64,000 nucleotides of DNA from Apiospora phragmitis (Eukaryota > Ascomycota > Sordariomycetes > Amphisphaeriales > Apiosporaceae), in assembly GCA_038363925.1 (NCBI GenBank), contig JAQQWL010000011.1, forward strand, positions 6,138,001-6,202,000, given 5' to 3'. Shown here one piece after another: positions 21,852 to 33,600 of the stretch; within the stretch, counting starts at the first letter, position 1; the number at the start of each line of letters is the position of its first letter. The notes beneath the pieces were generated by a model. The model made no database searches. It worked only from the letters and a program-made list of their open reading frames with translations, and was not told the DNA's origin. A program made the translations under genes and the position numbers.

Positions 21852-24800
21852 ATGGCACCCACAACTTCCACCACCAAGCCCAGTGCTCGCACATCATCGC
21901 GATTTTCGAGCCCTCTCCATCTCTCGAGCTCTCCTTCCGGCCACAATAAGGGCGTGTCGACCGAGGGTCAGAGAACTTTTATGCGGCACTGGTTGGAACC
22001 TCCTGTGGAACAAAAACCTTCATTTGCCCAACAAGGCCTTATGCGAGGCGGCGTCCTGGAAGGCATGGCTCCCCTGGGTACTCTCCCGAAGTCGACCATG
22101 CTGAAGAAGCCATCCGCATCGGCTGAAGGCACGCCGGCACCGACGGTGAAGAGGATCGTGTTAAAAAAATCAACCAAGGCGGCAACACCGGTGGAGGAGA
22201 GCAGCGCAACGCCACAGCCTTTGGCTGCGATGGCTGGGATGACTGCACCTGATGTGGAAATGGCGCTGGATTCGCTGGAGCCTGCGCACTCGTCACCTAC
22301 TCAGCCAATTTTCCCAGTTACTGGGTTGGATGACTCTGATGACGGGGATTATCGTCCCAACACGTCGCGCGCCCGACGTTCTTCTATGCATTCCCATCAC
22401 AACAAAAAATCCACCAAACGCCATTCTCGACCTGGCAGAAAAAGCTCGGCACGTGCCGTCAGCCCTGCCCCATCTGTGCATCCCATTACTGACATTCCTG
22501 AACCGACGCCTCCCGTCGGGTTTCAACCACCAGCAGCACTTCTTGGTCGCGAGCCTATTGACAAGGCGTTTGCTGACAAGGTGGTCGAGGCTGCAGTGGA
22601 CGAGGCGCTTCATCACTATCGCTACCCAACAGCCTGGGCACTACGGATTCTCTACGATGAATTGGGAGACAAAGAGCCCTGCTTTGTTCACATGATCGAG
22701 GACATTTACCACCAAAGGGCCGACATTGACACCATCAAGGAGTTCAACAAACTCGTGCGTGACAGCAAAACACGCGGCAAACGCGATAACGAGGCCTGCA
22801 ATTATTTCATCCCGCCCGACAATCGCACAACTCCTCACAAGCCCAAGGCAGCACCCTACCACGATCTTCTCATTATGGATTTCACACCTGTCAAGCAAAC
22901 AAGCCAAGATCTTGATGGCCACATCAATAAGAAGGCCAAACTGGAGCTGGAAGAGCAGCCCTTGGCGGCTGGCACGGTCCGCAGCAGCAGTCGTGGCAGT
23001 GGCACTGGAAGTGGCAGTGGCGGTGGTAGCAGAGGGCGAAGTGGCAGCAGCAGTAAACCCGTCAGCAAGCTGAATCTGAATGGCGCTAGTGGATTGAATG
23101 GGGCTCCTGCTTCTTCTGCTCCTGCTACTACTGCTCGCGTTAATGGAATCACAACCATCCAAAAGCAATCGCCCACAAAGCACGGCTCGTCCAAGCATTC
23201 ACCGTCCAAGGGCAAAAAGCACCGTCGGTCCAGCTCAGTTAGCAGCGACTCGTCTCTGTCGGAAGTGCCTGACGAGCCAGAGGATTACGAGGAGTTCCAA
23301 AAGAGGCTGGAGGATGAGATTTCGCGGCCAAGTACCGCCGAGCCAAATCATGCGCCAAAACTGGGAGACCTGGACCAGCCAATCAGCGAAGAGAAGACGA
23401 AACCCACGTCTAAAAAGGCGCCTCAACCTGATGGCTCCCGGAACACATCAACTCAACCTTTCCATCCACACGACTCGGACATGGCCGCTGCTGTTGCCAT
23501 CCCCAACGGCGCGTCCCATCAACATAGCCATCGTGCAACCACTCCGCTGAAGTTCCCCAGCAAGTACGGTGAAGTCAGCATTCAGGATCAGCTTACCCTG
23601 CGCAAGCACGAGGCCAAGGCCGACACTCGTGGCCTCACAGAGGAGGTTCAGTTGCCCAGCTTCACCCGGAGGCCCCTGGATGAGGACCCGGCAGCAGAGA
23701 TCGAGCTGGCGCAGGCTCCGACAGAACAGCCTCGTTCTCTCAGGACGCCGGCTGCCAACCTGAGAGCCACCAGAGCCTCGAGGCGGCACAATGAGGATGC
23801 AGAAAGCTCACCCATCGCGCCCGAGATGGATGTCCCGTCTACGAGGGGCTCTCGAGCTGCGACGCCATCCAATAACTTGCGGTCAAATAAGAAGCAAAAG
23901 ACAGGTTTACGAGTCAAGACTTCGTGAGTATTTCCCTTCCTACCCTTCGAGTTACACAGTCTGGTGCCTTGGCGGTGCCAGATAAACGAGGGCGTGAGCT
24001 GCACAGACTGTGCCGACCTCTTTTGTTGTCGGACCATGTTGCCATTTTAAGTGGCATCGTGGCACCGCACTCTTGGGCCCGACTATGACAAACTCGTCCT
24101 TTTTTGGATGATGCACACCACTTTTTTCCCTTCAGTTCTATCATCGTTCCCAACCACGTCTGCTAATCATCGTGTCGCGCAGGCCTATGAAACGCAAGGG
24201 AACTGCCGCAGGCGTGCCCAGAGAAGCTCCTGTAAACAGTGGTCCTTCTTTCAACGACAAGGTAAGAAATCTAGCATCAGCCCCTTATTGTCGGCGACGA
24301 TGTGTTTATTGCCTTTTGGACACAAAACCATTCGTCGAACCCTCTGGTGATGGCACTCGACACTCTGACGATGAAACTGGCTGTTTCGGCTTATATGGGA
24401 CGGTTGTTTTTTTCGTGTTGTGCTACGTGTCAAGGTCCAGAGGCGCACGGTGGCAAAGGTGCCCGGGGGTGCCACCCGCTTTTGCCGAAGCTTGAGCGAT
24501 CCCCATGTCAACCAGCCCATACTGACTAGTTTTTTATTACAGGATCGGACTTCTAGCAATGATGATACGTGCTATACATGTGGTGGCAACGGAGAAGTCA
24601 TCTGCTGCGATGGTATGTCAATCTCCTCTTAATATCCAAAGTACCGGTGCTGACTATACACAAGGATGCAACTACTCTTTTCAGTAAGTGAAGATATTGA
24701 TGCTCCTGCATCCTGCAAGATTTGATGATTGTAAACCCTATGAGGCCAGTAGCTGACGTAATGCCAAACAGCCCCCTTTGCGTCGATCCTCCTTTGCATG

Positions 24801-26057
24801 AAGATGACATTCCTCACATAGAGGACTTCTACTGTCATGAGTGCCAGCACATCTTCTTCCCATCCCAGTTTACGGGAAATAGAGGCACCTTCGGCTCGCT
24901 ACTGGATAACCTCGACAAGACAAACTCTCGCGCCTTCGTCTTGCCGCAGGATATCCGTGACTACTTCGAGAATGTCAGAACGGGACCAGACGGTGAATAC
25001 GAAGAATTTCCGGCCGGTAAACCCGTCAAGTATGCATCCAATCATAGTTTGTTCGTTGTTTATTGCTTGCTGACGTATCTCCCACAGGGTTAATAAGAAG
25101 GGCTACGATGAGCCTTTTGACTTTTACAAAGTCCGAGATGCTGATGGCAATCCTGTTCTATGCCACCAGTGCCTCAAAGGTGCCTCCGACAGCAGAGCCA
25201 TCATCCCCTGTTCAGCCCCCAACTGTGGCCTTCAGTTCCACTTGGAGTGTCTAGATCCCCCGATGACTATTCCTCCGGTGCTACGAACGTGGCAGTGTCC
25301 TTGTCATGCTGATAGGCCTCCTCTCGCCAGTCTGGCGCCTGCACACCGATACCGTAAGGTGAAGTCTGCCCCGATTATTGAGCAGGCATATACCCGTGGT
25401 ATGACCAACAATGGGTTCATCGAGATTGAGGAGGATGATGATGAGTCGGAGGATGGTTTCAAGAGCCGCTATGACTATGGCCGAGTTTACCGCTTGTCTG
25501 AAAAAGGCATCAAGCTGGATTTCATCTCGGCGTAAGAGGACCCAACCCCCCTACTTGTCCAATGTCCGTTTGGAGAAGCTAACAATGCTACAGAGTCGGC
25601 AAAAAGCGATCTCAGATGCGTCGTGCTAAGACCACGACGCCAGTCGCCGCCACCCGCCTGCATAGCGTGGAGGAACAACAGGCCGCACTGAATCTTTCGC
25701 AGCTGGCCCAAGGTACAGACAGCATCGGGCAGTTAATTAATGCCATGGTGGTAAGTTCACTTTGTCCCATCCCGGTATTTGCTACGTCTTAACACTGGAT
25801 TGTTGCAGAGCGAAGCCAGCCCTGATGCTGTGGCTTTAATGGCCCAAGGCGATGCGACTCGCATAGCCAATGCCAGTTTGAGCAGCGTCGACGTCAAAGC
25901 ACTCGAGGTCATGCTCGCACAAGTTGAGGCCTTAAAGCGAAACATCACCCACACTCTCGGATCCTCTCGAGGCGACGATGCCAGTTCAGATCCCAACGTG
26001 CCCAAACCTAACAAGAGCAATGGCATGGGGGTTTCAATGCAGCTGGACCAGGAGTAG
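21852..26057 (+). CDS. RCO1: Rco1-like PHD-finger subunit of the Rpd3S histone deacetylase complex
   Basis: Eight exons (21852..23923, 24183..24261, 24543..24612, 24665..24683, 24772..25029, 25088..25531, 25594..25750, 25809..26057) give an intact 1115-residue protein. Exon 4 is a 19-nt microexon. After the TFMRHWLEPP motif near residue 40 comes a long low-complexity nuclear region. PHD1 (DDTCYTCGGNGEVICCDGC, NYSFH, then FYCHEC) is assembled across the microexon. PHD2 (VLCHQCLKG, IIPCSAPNCGLQFHLECLDP, TWQCPCH) follows. The C-terminus has EQQAALNLSQLAQGTDSI and a helix near ALEVMLAQVEALKR. Rpd3S deacetylates transcribed chromatin marked by H3K36 methylation; Rco1 PHD1 binds the H3 tail in yeast. 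A Ser/Gly repeat at about residues 380-400 is low complexity. This is one of the few genes here without a frame error. Confidence 0.92.
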
Positions 26058-27755
26058 CCCAGTCGCTCATCTAAAATTATCCTTTTCCTCAAGGACAAGA
26101 AGTGTACAATAGCGTTCATCGTTCATATAGGGAAGCGTCTAGCTTTCCGGTGAAGATAGGTCCTCATTCTCGAGTCGAAAGGCCCAAGGGATAACGGATC
26201 TGGACGAAACATCATCCATAGGAGGTGGTATCCAAACCGCTTACGCAGTTCTCCTTGATTGTATGATATTGGTTGTGAAAAAAGGTGCGGCGCACATAGG
26301 GGGAGCAAGTGAGCGAAGGCGGTTGGACTTTGCTTGGTTGATTCAGTTCTGGGCATACCAGGGCCACATTCTGCCCTCCTACCCATTTTCCTATTCTGCC
26401 TAGACGTGGTTCATTCTCACACATGCCGACCCGACTCCCGATCCATGCATTTGCAATATCTGCTGCTTCTGCGATCTTGGAATGGGTATCACGAATGGGT
26501 CTTTTGGGGGGTATTTCTCCCCAAGCGTTTTCATCATCATATGGTATATTCTTCCCGTCGATCATCATCTTCTCCACCGATGGAGCTGGATAAGAGCGCA
26601 TGAGACATGCCTCACGAAAGCGAGCGTTGCTGAGCCTGGACGCAAAGAAGGAGTGAGCTAGTGTGCGAAGGAGGCGTAACATGAGTGCGCCGCATAACGA
26701 TTCATTTCACTCGCAGGTTACTATCACCCTAGAGATTCTCCCATGCGAGCGGAATAGGCGAGGCGCTGCGGGTGACGATATGTTCGCAGAATTAGGTAGA
26801 TACGAAGCGAGATTAAACAAGCATTCTTCTGAAACTCTCGAATGTCTGGCCCTTGCATGTGTGTGGAAGAGACAGACATATCAACCAACGTAGAAACCTG
26901 AAACCTGAATAGACCAGCAGTAGCTGTCTCGAAGTCCATTGCTAAAACCGCAGTTTTCAAATGCTGGTAGATGAGGAACGTAAGCGAACATGGCAGGTTA
27001 ATAACACAGGGAGGGATAGGTTGCTCAACGGAGTGACAAGAAAAGATAAAGAAGGGCGTGGGTTCTGGTCATAAAGTTGATTCTTCCCTATTTGAATTGC
27101 GCTCTAACCATACACATACAACGACTACTGTTTTAAGAGGTGTGTGCTCTGGGGTTCGTTTTGCTGACACCCCGAGAGGACCTGGCTTATTCAGACCCCA
27201 TGCCAATTTTGCAGACAGCAGCAGCATTAGCAGCAGCCGTTCACTGCCCGCGTCTCCCCTTGATTTGTATCTTTTCGCTCATCCGCCTCTCTACCAGAAA
27301 CATACATTTCTCTTCGCTAACTTCGGTTTGAAGTCTTCTTGGTTCCCATGTTCGGGAGCAACTCTCTCGGGTGAGGGTCCGAGAATGGGAAAAGAACTCT
27401 AGATACAAGAACGTCGAAATGTCATATAACTTGGACCCTCCCAGCAAGGTCCACGCTCTGCAAAAGCAACGCGAAGTACCAGGCACAGCAAAGGCTAGAA
27501 TCCAGAAGAAAATGAGTAAGAAAAGTTGTGCCTAGGTGGTCGCCTGCCCTCCACAGCATGATAGAAGAATCGTAATCGTGCATCAAACCATGATCCGTGA
27601 ACCGATCAATCAAAAGCCCCTTTTGCAAGCGACCGTGCCACACCATCAACGCCGTATCCCCGTAGACGTTAAGCGAATTATATCACCTCTTGGATACCCA
27701 AGAAAACAAATGCAGGATGGACTCATCTCTGCAAAGTGACGTCAGCATCCTTGGT
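26058..27755. other. convergent intergenic region
   Basis: 1.7 kb between the 3' ends of RCO1 (+) and the Pumilio gene (-). A minus-strand open frame of 156 codons lies at 26212-26682. It resembles no family I know and has no splice or composition support, so I do not call it a gene. The rest shows nothing. Confidence 0.3.
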
Positions 27756-30700
27756 TCAGGGCTGCGGAGATCTGCGCGCACGGGGTTGACCTACGCGTCC
27801 ACGTCTCGTGTTGACTGGTTGCTCTTGCATGTAGGGCATGCCACCGTAGCCGTATCCTCCCATGCCACCCATGGGCATGTTGAACCCCGGGGGTGCGAAT
27901 CCGGCAGGGGCACCAGGTGGCTGGATCGGGCTTCCGTTCGGCATGGGTTGGTTGCGATACTGATCGACCGCAGGACCGGGTGCGTTATACCCTCCAAAGC
28001 CAGCCTGCATGGTAGGCGGGAAGAAGTTGTTCATGGGCTGTGAGCCACGCTGGAGCATGTTCTGCTGGTATTGTAGCTGCTGCAGGTTGGGGACCATCGA
28101 CGGGTTGTTGCCGTTGTACATAGGTCCCTGCTGTCCATATGGCGGGAAAGGGGCATTGCCGGCTCAACACTCTCACTCCTAGGGACAGCGAAACCCATCT
28201 CGTAGTTGCCCGCAGCGCTTGCGGGGTTCAAGGGGTTCAGATACTGGCCTCCATACTGGGCATTCTGTTGCGCAGCGGCAGCATTGGCTTGAGCATGGGC
28301 TGCTGCTTGGGCCTGCGCCTGAGCTTGAGCCTGAGCCTGTCGCGACGCAGGTCTCTGGCGCTCGCTCAGGCGTTGTTGGCAGAGTGATCCCGAGAGGAAC
28401 TGCCACCGCCGTTGCGTGTCGACAGACCAACCTCGTCCATCAGGCGCTTGTAGCCTTGGTTGGGCTGGGCCTTGATGCGTACCAGGACATTCTTGACATT
28501 CTCCACAACCTGGCTCCTGATGCTCTCATCGAAGAAGGGGGTAGTCAAGACCTTGAAGATCAGCGTCGCGCCACAGGCGTGGTCGCTCAAGATAGCCTCG
28601 AGGACTTGGTCCTTGGGGGTGAAGAAAAGAGCCTTCAAGATGGTGTCACGCGCATCTGCTTCGGCCTTCTGGTTGATAACCTTCAGCACTGTGAGGTACG
28701 CAACCTTGTGCGTACACAAATGGATCAGGTACGGAACAAGCTGCGGTGCAAGAACACTGCGTCGTTGGGGGAACGTGCAGGTATCGAGGAACCAGGTGAG
28801 AAGCAAAGCCCCGTTGGCATTAGTGGCTAGCTGTACACTGTGCAGAGCGATAGCAGCCGCCAACATGCGCTGCTGATCTTTGCTGGCGTGATGACTCTCG
28901 AGGCAAGCCCGCATAGCACGAGCACCGTATCGGCCCTGGGCGACTTCCCACATTCTGCTCAGCATCGTCTCGAAGATGAAGTCGTTGAACGGCGTGCCAA
29001 ATTTCAGGCATCCTTGCAAGACGTAGTTGCCGTACTGGTCCAAGAACAGCGGGATGGTGTAGGCTCGGATGTGTTCGACAATCAGCTTCATTTGGTGGGG
29101 GGTCTTGCAGACATCGATAATCTTTTGCGCGGCCCAGGTACCATTCTTGTGCACGCCAATATCTGCCATGTGAGGGGCGATCTCAGCCAGCATCGAGTCC
29201 CGAACCTCGTCCGAGCAGTGCTCAAACAGCTTCTGTACCACCGTGTTGCCGAGATAGTCCGAAGCAAGCTCGGCGATTTCAGGCAACATATCAAGCGCAA
29301 TTGTCTCAATCTCTTGCTGCAAAAGACTTTGGTTGTCGATCCGCTTGCGGATGTCTCTAAGCTTCGGGGCATCATGAACCCGCGTATGCGTTGGCTCTCG
29401 GACTGGGGGAATCTCATCAATAAAAGTTGTGAACTGGATAGCAGAGTTCAGGCTATGCGAGATTCGGAAGACATCTTCTTCAGTAGCTCCGAAGGACTTG
29501 ACAATCTGCAGTATATCACCCGTCATCTCGTGCAGCGGAGGAATCGTGGGGGTCGTATTGGCGGGGGTCGTCGTCGAGGAGCCATCTGCAGTGGCAGCTG
29601 TGGCGCCAGAAGCACCTGCCTCATGGCCAGTAGCAAATGGATCTGGGCTAGGTGACGGGAAGACACCATCGTGACCAGGAGTATTCGAAGCCGAGGGTGG
29701 TTTGGCAAAGTTGATGCGGATAGGACCAGCGCCAGGGAATATCTCTTTGCCATTCATGCTCGCTTTCGCGTTCATTGCGCTGTCAACCCGTTCAAAGTTT
29801 ACAAAGCCGCAATTCTTATGGGTTAAAACCCGAGCCGATAGGATGGGGCCATACTGCTTGAACATCTCCGTCAAAGTCGAAGTGGTTGTCGAGGTAGGGA
29901 TGCTGCCCAGCCACAAAGCACTTGTGGGGCCTTCAAGGCCAGCTTCTTCGGCTGTCAGGAGACCGTTGTTGCGGCTACTCGATCTTCCCAGATTCATAGC
30001 AGCAACAGCTTGCGGGAGGTCATCAAACTCCTTCTCGTCGGGTAATCTAATCTCCGCCGATGTCATAGAATTATCGAGTCGCGAGGGTGTCGGGAAGAAG
30101 TTGCGCATTCCTCCTCTAGAACCAGCACCAGTCAAATCCAAAACACCAGCGGTGCGCGCTCGAGGACGGGTGATTGTCTGTCTGGCAAATGCCTGTAGCC
30201 CCTGGACGGCGAGGTTGTGACTGTGGATGGCAGCATTCGTGGCAGCGAGTTGGTCCTGAAGCAAAGCGGCATATTGACTTTCGGCACCGATCGCATCATC
30301 GTAGTCCTCCTCATCTTCATCTGCGTACTTATCCTTGTTGTTCACCGAGTAAGAACGGAACCTACTGGACTGCTTGGTGAAATCGGGGAGACCAGGAAGG
30401 TAGGAGGGGAGCAGCCAGCTGGGCCCGTGCTGGCTGAGGCGTCTCTGCTAGACCTAGATAATCAAGGGTTCGCATATGAACATCATTGTCTCCAGTTCCC
30501 TCCTTCGAAAATGCCGACTGCGCTGGGGAGCTCGGGCCGTTGGAGCCTACACTGAGCAATATGCAAAGTGTATTGCCTCGCTCACGGCCCGTAGGGTTCC
30601 AACTGCTGAATATAGAAGGTCCGAATGGAGAGCTATTTCCAGGAAGAGCCGGTGCGTACGGGCTGCGCTGGGGCATAGAGCCGGCACGCAGCCTTGATAG

Positions 30701-31315
30701 AAGGTTTGAGGAGCGGGAGGGATCAGCTGTTGTGGGCTCTGCCAAACCTGGCGAGGGTGTTTTGTTGAAGGGGCTCTGGGATGGCGTTGGGCGCGTAGAC
30801 TGCGAGTTCAAAGTGGGAATACTCAGTAGACCGTTACCAATAGGCGCGCCGGGGAATCGTGAAGGCACAGTGCCAGCACGAGCTCGTCTGCCCGTTGACG
30901 GCAGACTATCTGGGGTAGGTAGCTGGGCAAAATCGGGAAAGCCGTCGGTGGGTGACTCGGGGATGTTTTCACGGAGGGGAGTCGAGTTTCCGCTGGTAGG
31001 TGGACCACCCCAGGGGTTGAGGGGCAAGCCCTCCTGCGCCTGGATCTCTCTTGCTCTCTTGGAGTACAGCCTGGAGGTGCCAGAGCCTGACTGGTCGTGA
31101 AGTGGGGAGCCTGCCCCCGATCGCGTAGTACCTGCCATTTTGCTGGAGGGGTTCATAGATCCAGATATGCCGAAAGGGGATCGGACAGCTGGGGTGGTGT
31201 CAATAGGAGATTGTGAAGATGTGTTGGTGGTCGTAGGAGAGGTCGAACGGCCTTGACTGGTGGCGTTCAAAGGTGGGAAGCCAAGAGTCATATGTTCAGA
31301 TCTAGCACTTGACAT
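27756..31315 (-). CDS. RRM plus Pumilio-repeat RNA-binding protein (Jsn1/Puf2-like)
   Basis: Single-exon gene, about 1186 residues after correction. The N-terminal third is Ser/Thr/Pro-rich, with a conserved block SPFGPSIFSS followed by NDVHMRTLDYLGLAETPQP. An RRM follows (SALWLGSIPTSTTTSTL, RNP-like NCGFVNFERVDSAM). Pumilio repeats come next: LASDYLGNTVVQKLFEHC, VHKNGTWAAQKIIDVC, LDQYGNYVLQGCLKFG, GRYGARAMRACLES, TNANGALLLTWFLD and more. The tail is Gln/Ala-rich (QAQAQAQAQA) and Gly/Met/Pro-rich, ending before NTRRGR. Such proteins bind 3' UTRs of mRNAs, often for membrane or mitochondrial proteins. Three single-base errors are inferred: one extra base in the G-run at 30406-30409, one missing base at 28369-28371 (Ala-Leu junction after SANNA), and one missing at the CCGG of 28159-28162. 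The corrected total is 3561 nt. Confidence 0.92.
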
Positions 31316-32999
31316 TATCGATTATTCATCCGACCCTTCGTTACAGATAAAAAGCGGCCCAGTATAGGATGGCTGCTCTCTGTGTATGGGCAGTATTGGT
31401 TGAATATTAACCCAGTGTCGTACTACTGGTGACAGCCTGGGTCGAAGAGAAGGTCGTATCGACTAGTTGAGTCAATTGTCAAACTGGCTGACGACGACCG
31501 AAGTCCGGTATATCTTTGGAAAGAACGCCGTACAGGTACGTCTGGATGTATCGACGGCGATTGGTGCGACTCGAGCGGGACGCTTATTATGTCGTCACCC
31601 GTGCTTTTTTGTCCAAAGGAGTGAAGCTGTCGAAGGTAGCAAACCCCAGAATCCGAAGAAGAACGGATAGGTGTTCTGGACTGGGTTCTATTACAATTGA
31701 CGACTGATCAGGACACTGCTCTAGAGGTCAACTGATCTACCGTGGCCGTTTGGGCGATGCTGTCTTCGAAAATGAGGAAGCAGCCGGGGGCGATGAAAAA
31801 TCGAACTACCGATCGTCGAATGATGCAAGGAGCGTCGATGCCAGAGATTGGGCCGTGTATTGAATGCGTCGTGGTGCGGTGAGGGCAGAAGTGCTCGAAC
31901 AGACGAATTTGCGATGGAAGTGTCGAGGTCGATTTCTCGTTCGGGTCAAGTCCGATATTGTTGTCTTGTCTGTGTGTATTCTGGTTTCTTCCCCTCCTTG
32001 TCCTCTCACGATTTCAATTCGAGTCTCGAGCTTTTTCTCCAAGCAAGAAACTGGGTGCCAGTGCTCCGCCCCAAACTCGGTCGATCAACAGTGGTTCTGA
32101 AACTCAACCCAACTTAGACTCCCTAAACCTGATCCGAACCTGTGCAAGCAAGCAGGAAGCAGGCAAAACTATGGAAGCTGAAGAAAAGGATGGTAAAAGT
32201 TTAAAGAAGAAAGGAAGAGTAGTAGTTGTCGTCCAGACAGGTAGGTTAGGCGGAGCTAAGAAAGACCCAGGAACCGATCGATCAAATATACAGGCCACAT
32301 TAGTTGATCTCCAGTCGTTTCGTGTGATGGAATCCCCAAAGGTATGTATCAGAAGGCACAAGAAGAGAGCCCGGGGGTTGAAGGAGATTAAGAAGAGGGC
32401 AGGGGAAGGGGGGAAAGGGGGGGGGGGTGGTGTCGTTTTGTGGGATTGGGGACAAGTGGTGAAATCGAGCAGGAATCAAAAGGCTGGCAAGGAGCAGGAA
32501 AGGAAAAAATAGAGGGTTGATTAGATGGCGGGTTTAGGCTTGCTTTGCTTTGCGGGTGCTGTGCTGTAAGGTGCCAGGAGGTAGGTCAAGTTGTGGATAG
32601 ATTCGACCAAATCCACATCGCACACACACACATACTCACACACTCACACACAGACTGACCTGACCTGACCTGCACGACCTCAAACCTGCCCGCAGCAGCA
32701 AGCAACAGCAGCGACAACCGCCGCGGTCAGCACTCGACTTGACTGGGCCGACCCGACAAATCAATCGACCGCCCAGTAGCTTGAGTGGAGGGATGTACGT
32801 ACTCCCCTCTACTTTTACTTCCGAGTACTACCCTAGCCGGGTTTCTCACAAAAAACAAGCAAGCAAGCAACCTGAGATGCCCTCTCTCTCTTCTCACTAG
32901 CTAGCTTGGATCAATTAATTGCCTAGGCAGGCTTGATCTGAAGAATAAAACGTTAAATGTCCTTTTTCTCTCCCGGTCAGCTCGGGTACATCCATAATG
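31316..32999. other. upstream region of the Pumilio gene with simple repeats
   Basis: No gene. Contains a G-rich tract at about 32400-32430, a CA/ACTC microsatellite at 32619-32655 and a short CTGAC pentamer repeat just after it. Probably a long promoter and leader for the Pumilio gene. Confidence 0.4.
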
Positions 33000-33600
33000 T
33001 AGCTACAGGTCATACACCTGTTAGTAGATATGAGGGAAAGTAGATATGTTGGTGTTAATGCATATTTTTCGGCCGTCAGCGCTGATTTTGGTGTACTAAT
33101 AGATAAAACAGATAACAGATATGCTTTCTCGAAATATCTGATTACAGGGGTCTGTACAGGGGTTTCCGGATCCCTGTACACCCCCTGTACAGGCTGATTT
33201 TAGGTGTAAAATCTGACCTTTACAAGGTCAACAGGACCCCCCCCTCCCAATCACCACTAGCACCACCATGTGCATACAGCACCACCGTATACAGCACCAC
33301 TGCCAACAGCACCGCCAACAGTACCGATCGCGATAATTCTGTATGCGTTGCTGTATGCGGTGCTTTATCGGCGCTGTTGGCGGTGCTGTTGGCGGTGGTG
33401 CTGTATGCGGTGGTGGTGCTGTATGTGGTGGTGCAGAATTGAGGCCATTTGGGTGAGAAAATGCACCAATTATGAGGCCCCACAAAAGGTCAAGTGTGAG
33501 CTTAAGTAGATATGTTGGGGAAAACGCATAAATATTCGATGCCCGAGTCTCATCTACTAACAGGGGTAGGCCCTGTACATAGATTTCGAGGGTCTGCCCA
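33000..33600. mobile_element. MITE-like non-autonomous element with inverted repeats
   Basis: CCTGTTAGTAGATATGAG at 33017-33034 reappears inverted, with small differences, at 33549-33564. Just inside, AGTAGATATGTTGG occurs in direct orientation at 33039-33052 and 33505-33518. The centre (33259-33321 against 33371-33435) is a large imperfect inverted repeat built from GTATACAGCACC and GCCAACAGCACC units and able to form a long hairpin. A second small hairpin made of CCTGTACAGGG-like arms lies at 33149-33195. No transposase is present. The exact ends and any target duplication are unclear. Confidence 0.55.

Noticed and set aside
26212..26682. Minus-strand open frame of 156 codons with an Arg/Leu-rich start
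   Set aside because: It lies in a convergent intergenic region, has no known domain and no codon bias I can see. Kept only as a note.
33270..33509. Plus-strand open frame over the 33.3 kb repeats
   Set aside because: It is a product of the TGCTGTATGCGG-type repeat units; Cys/Trp-rich and not protein-like.
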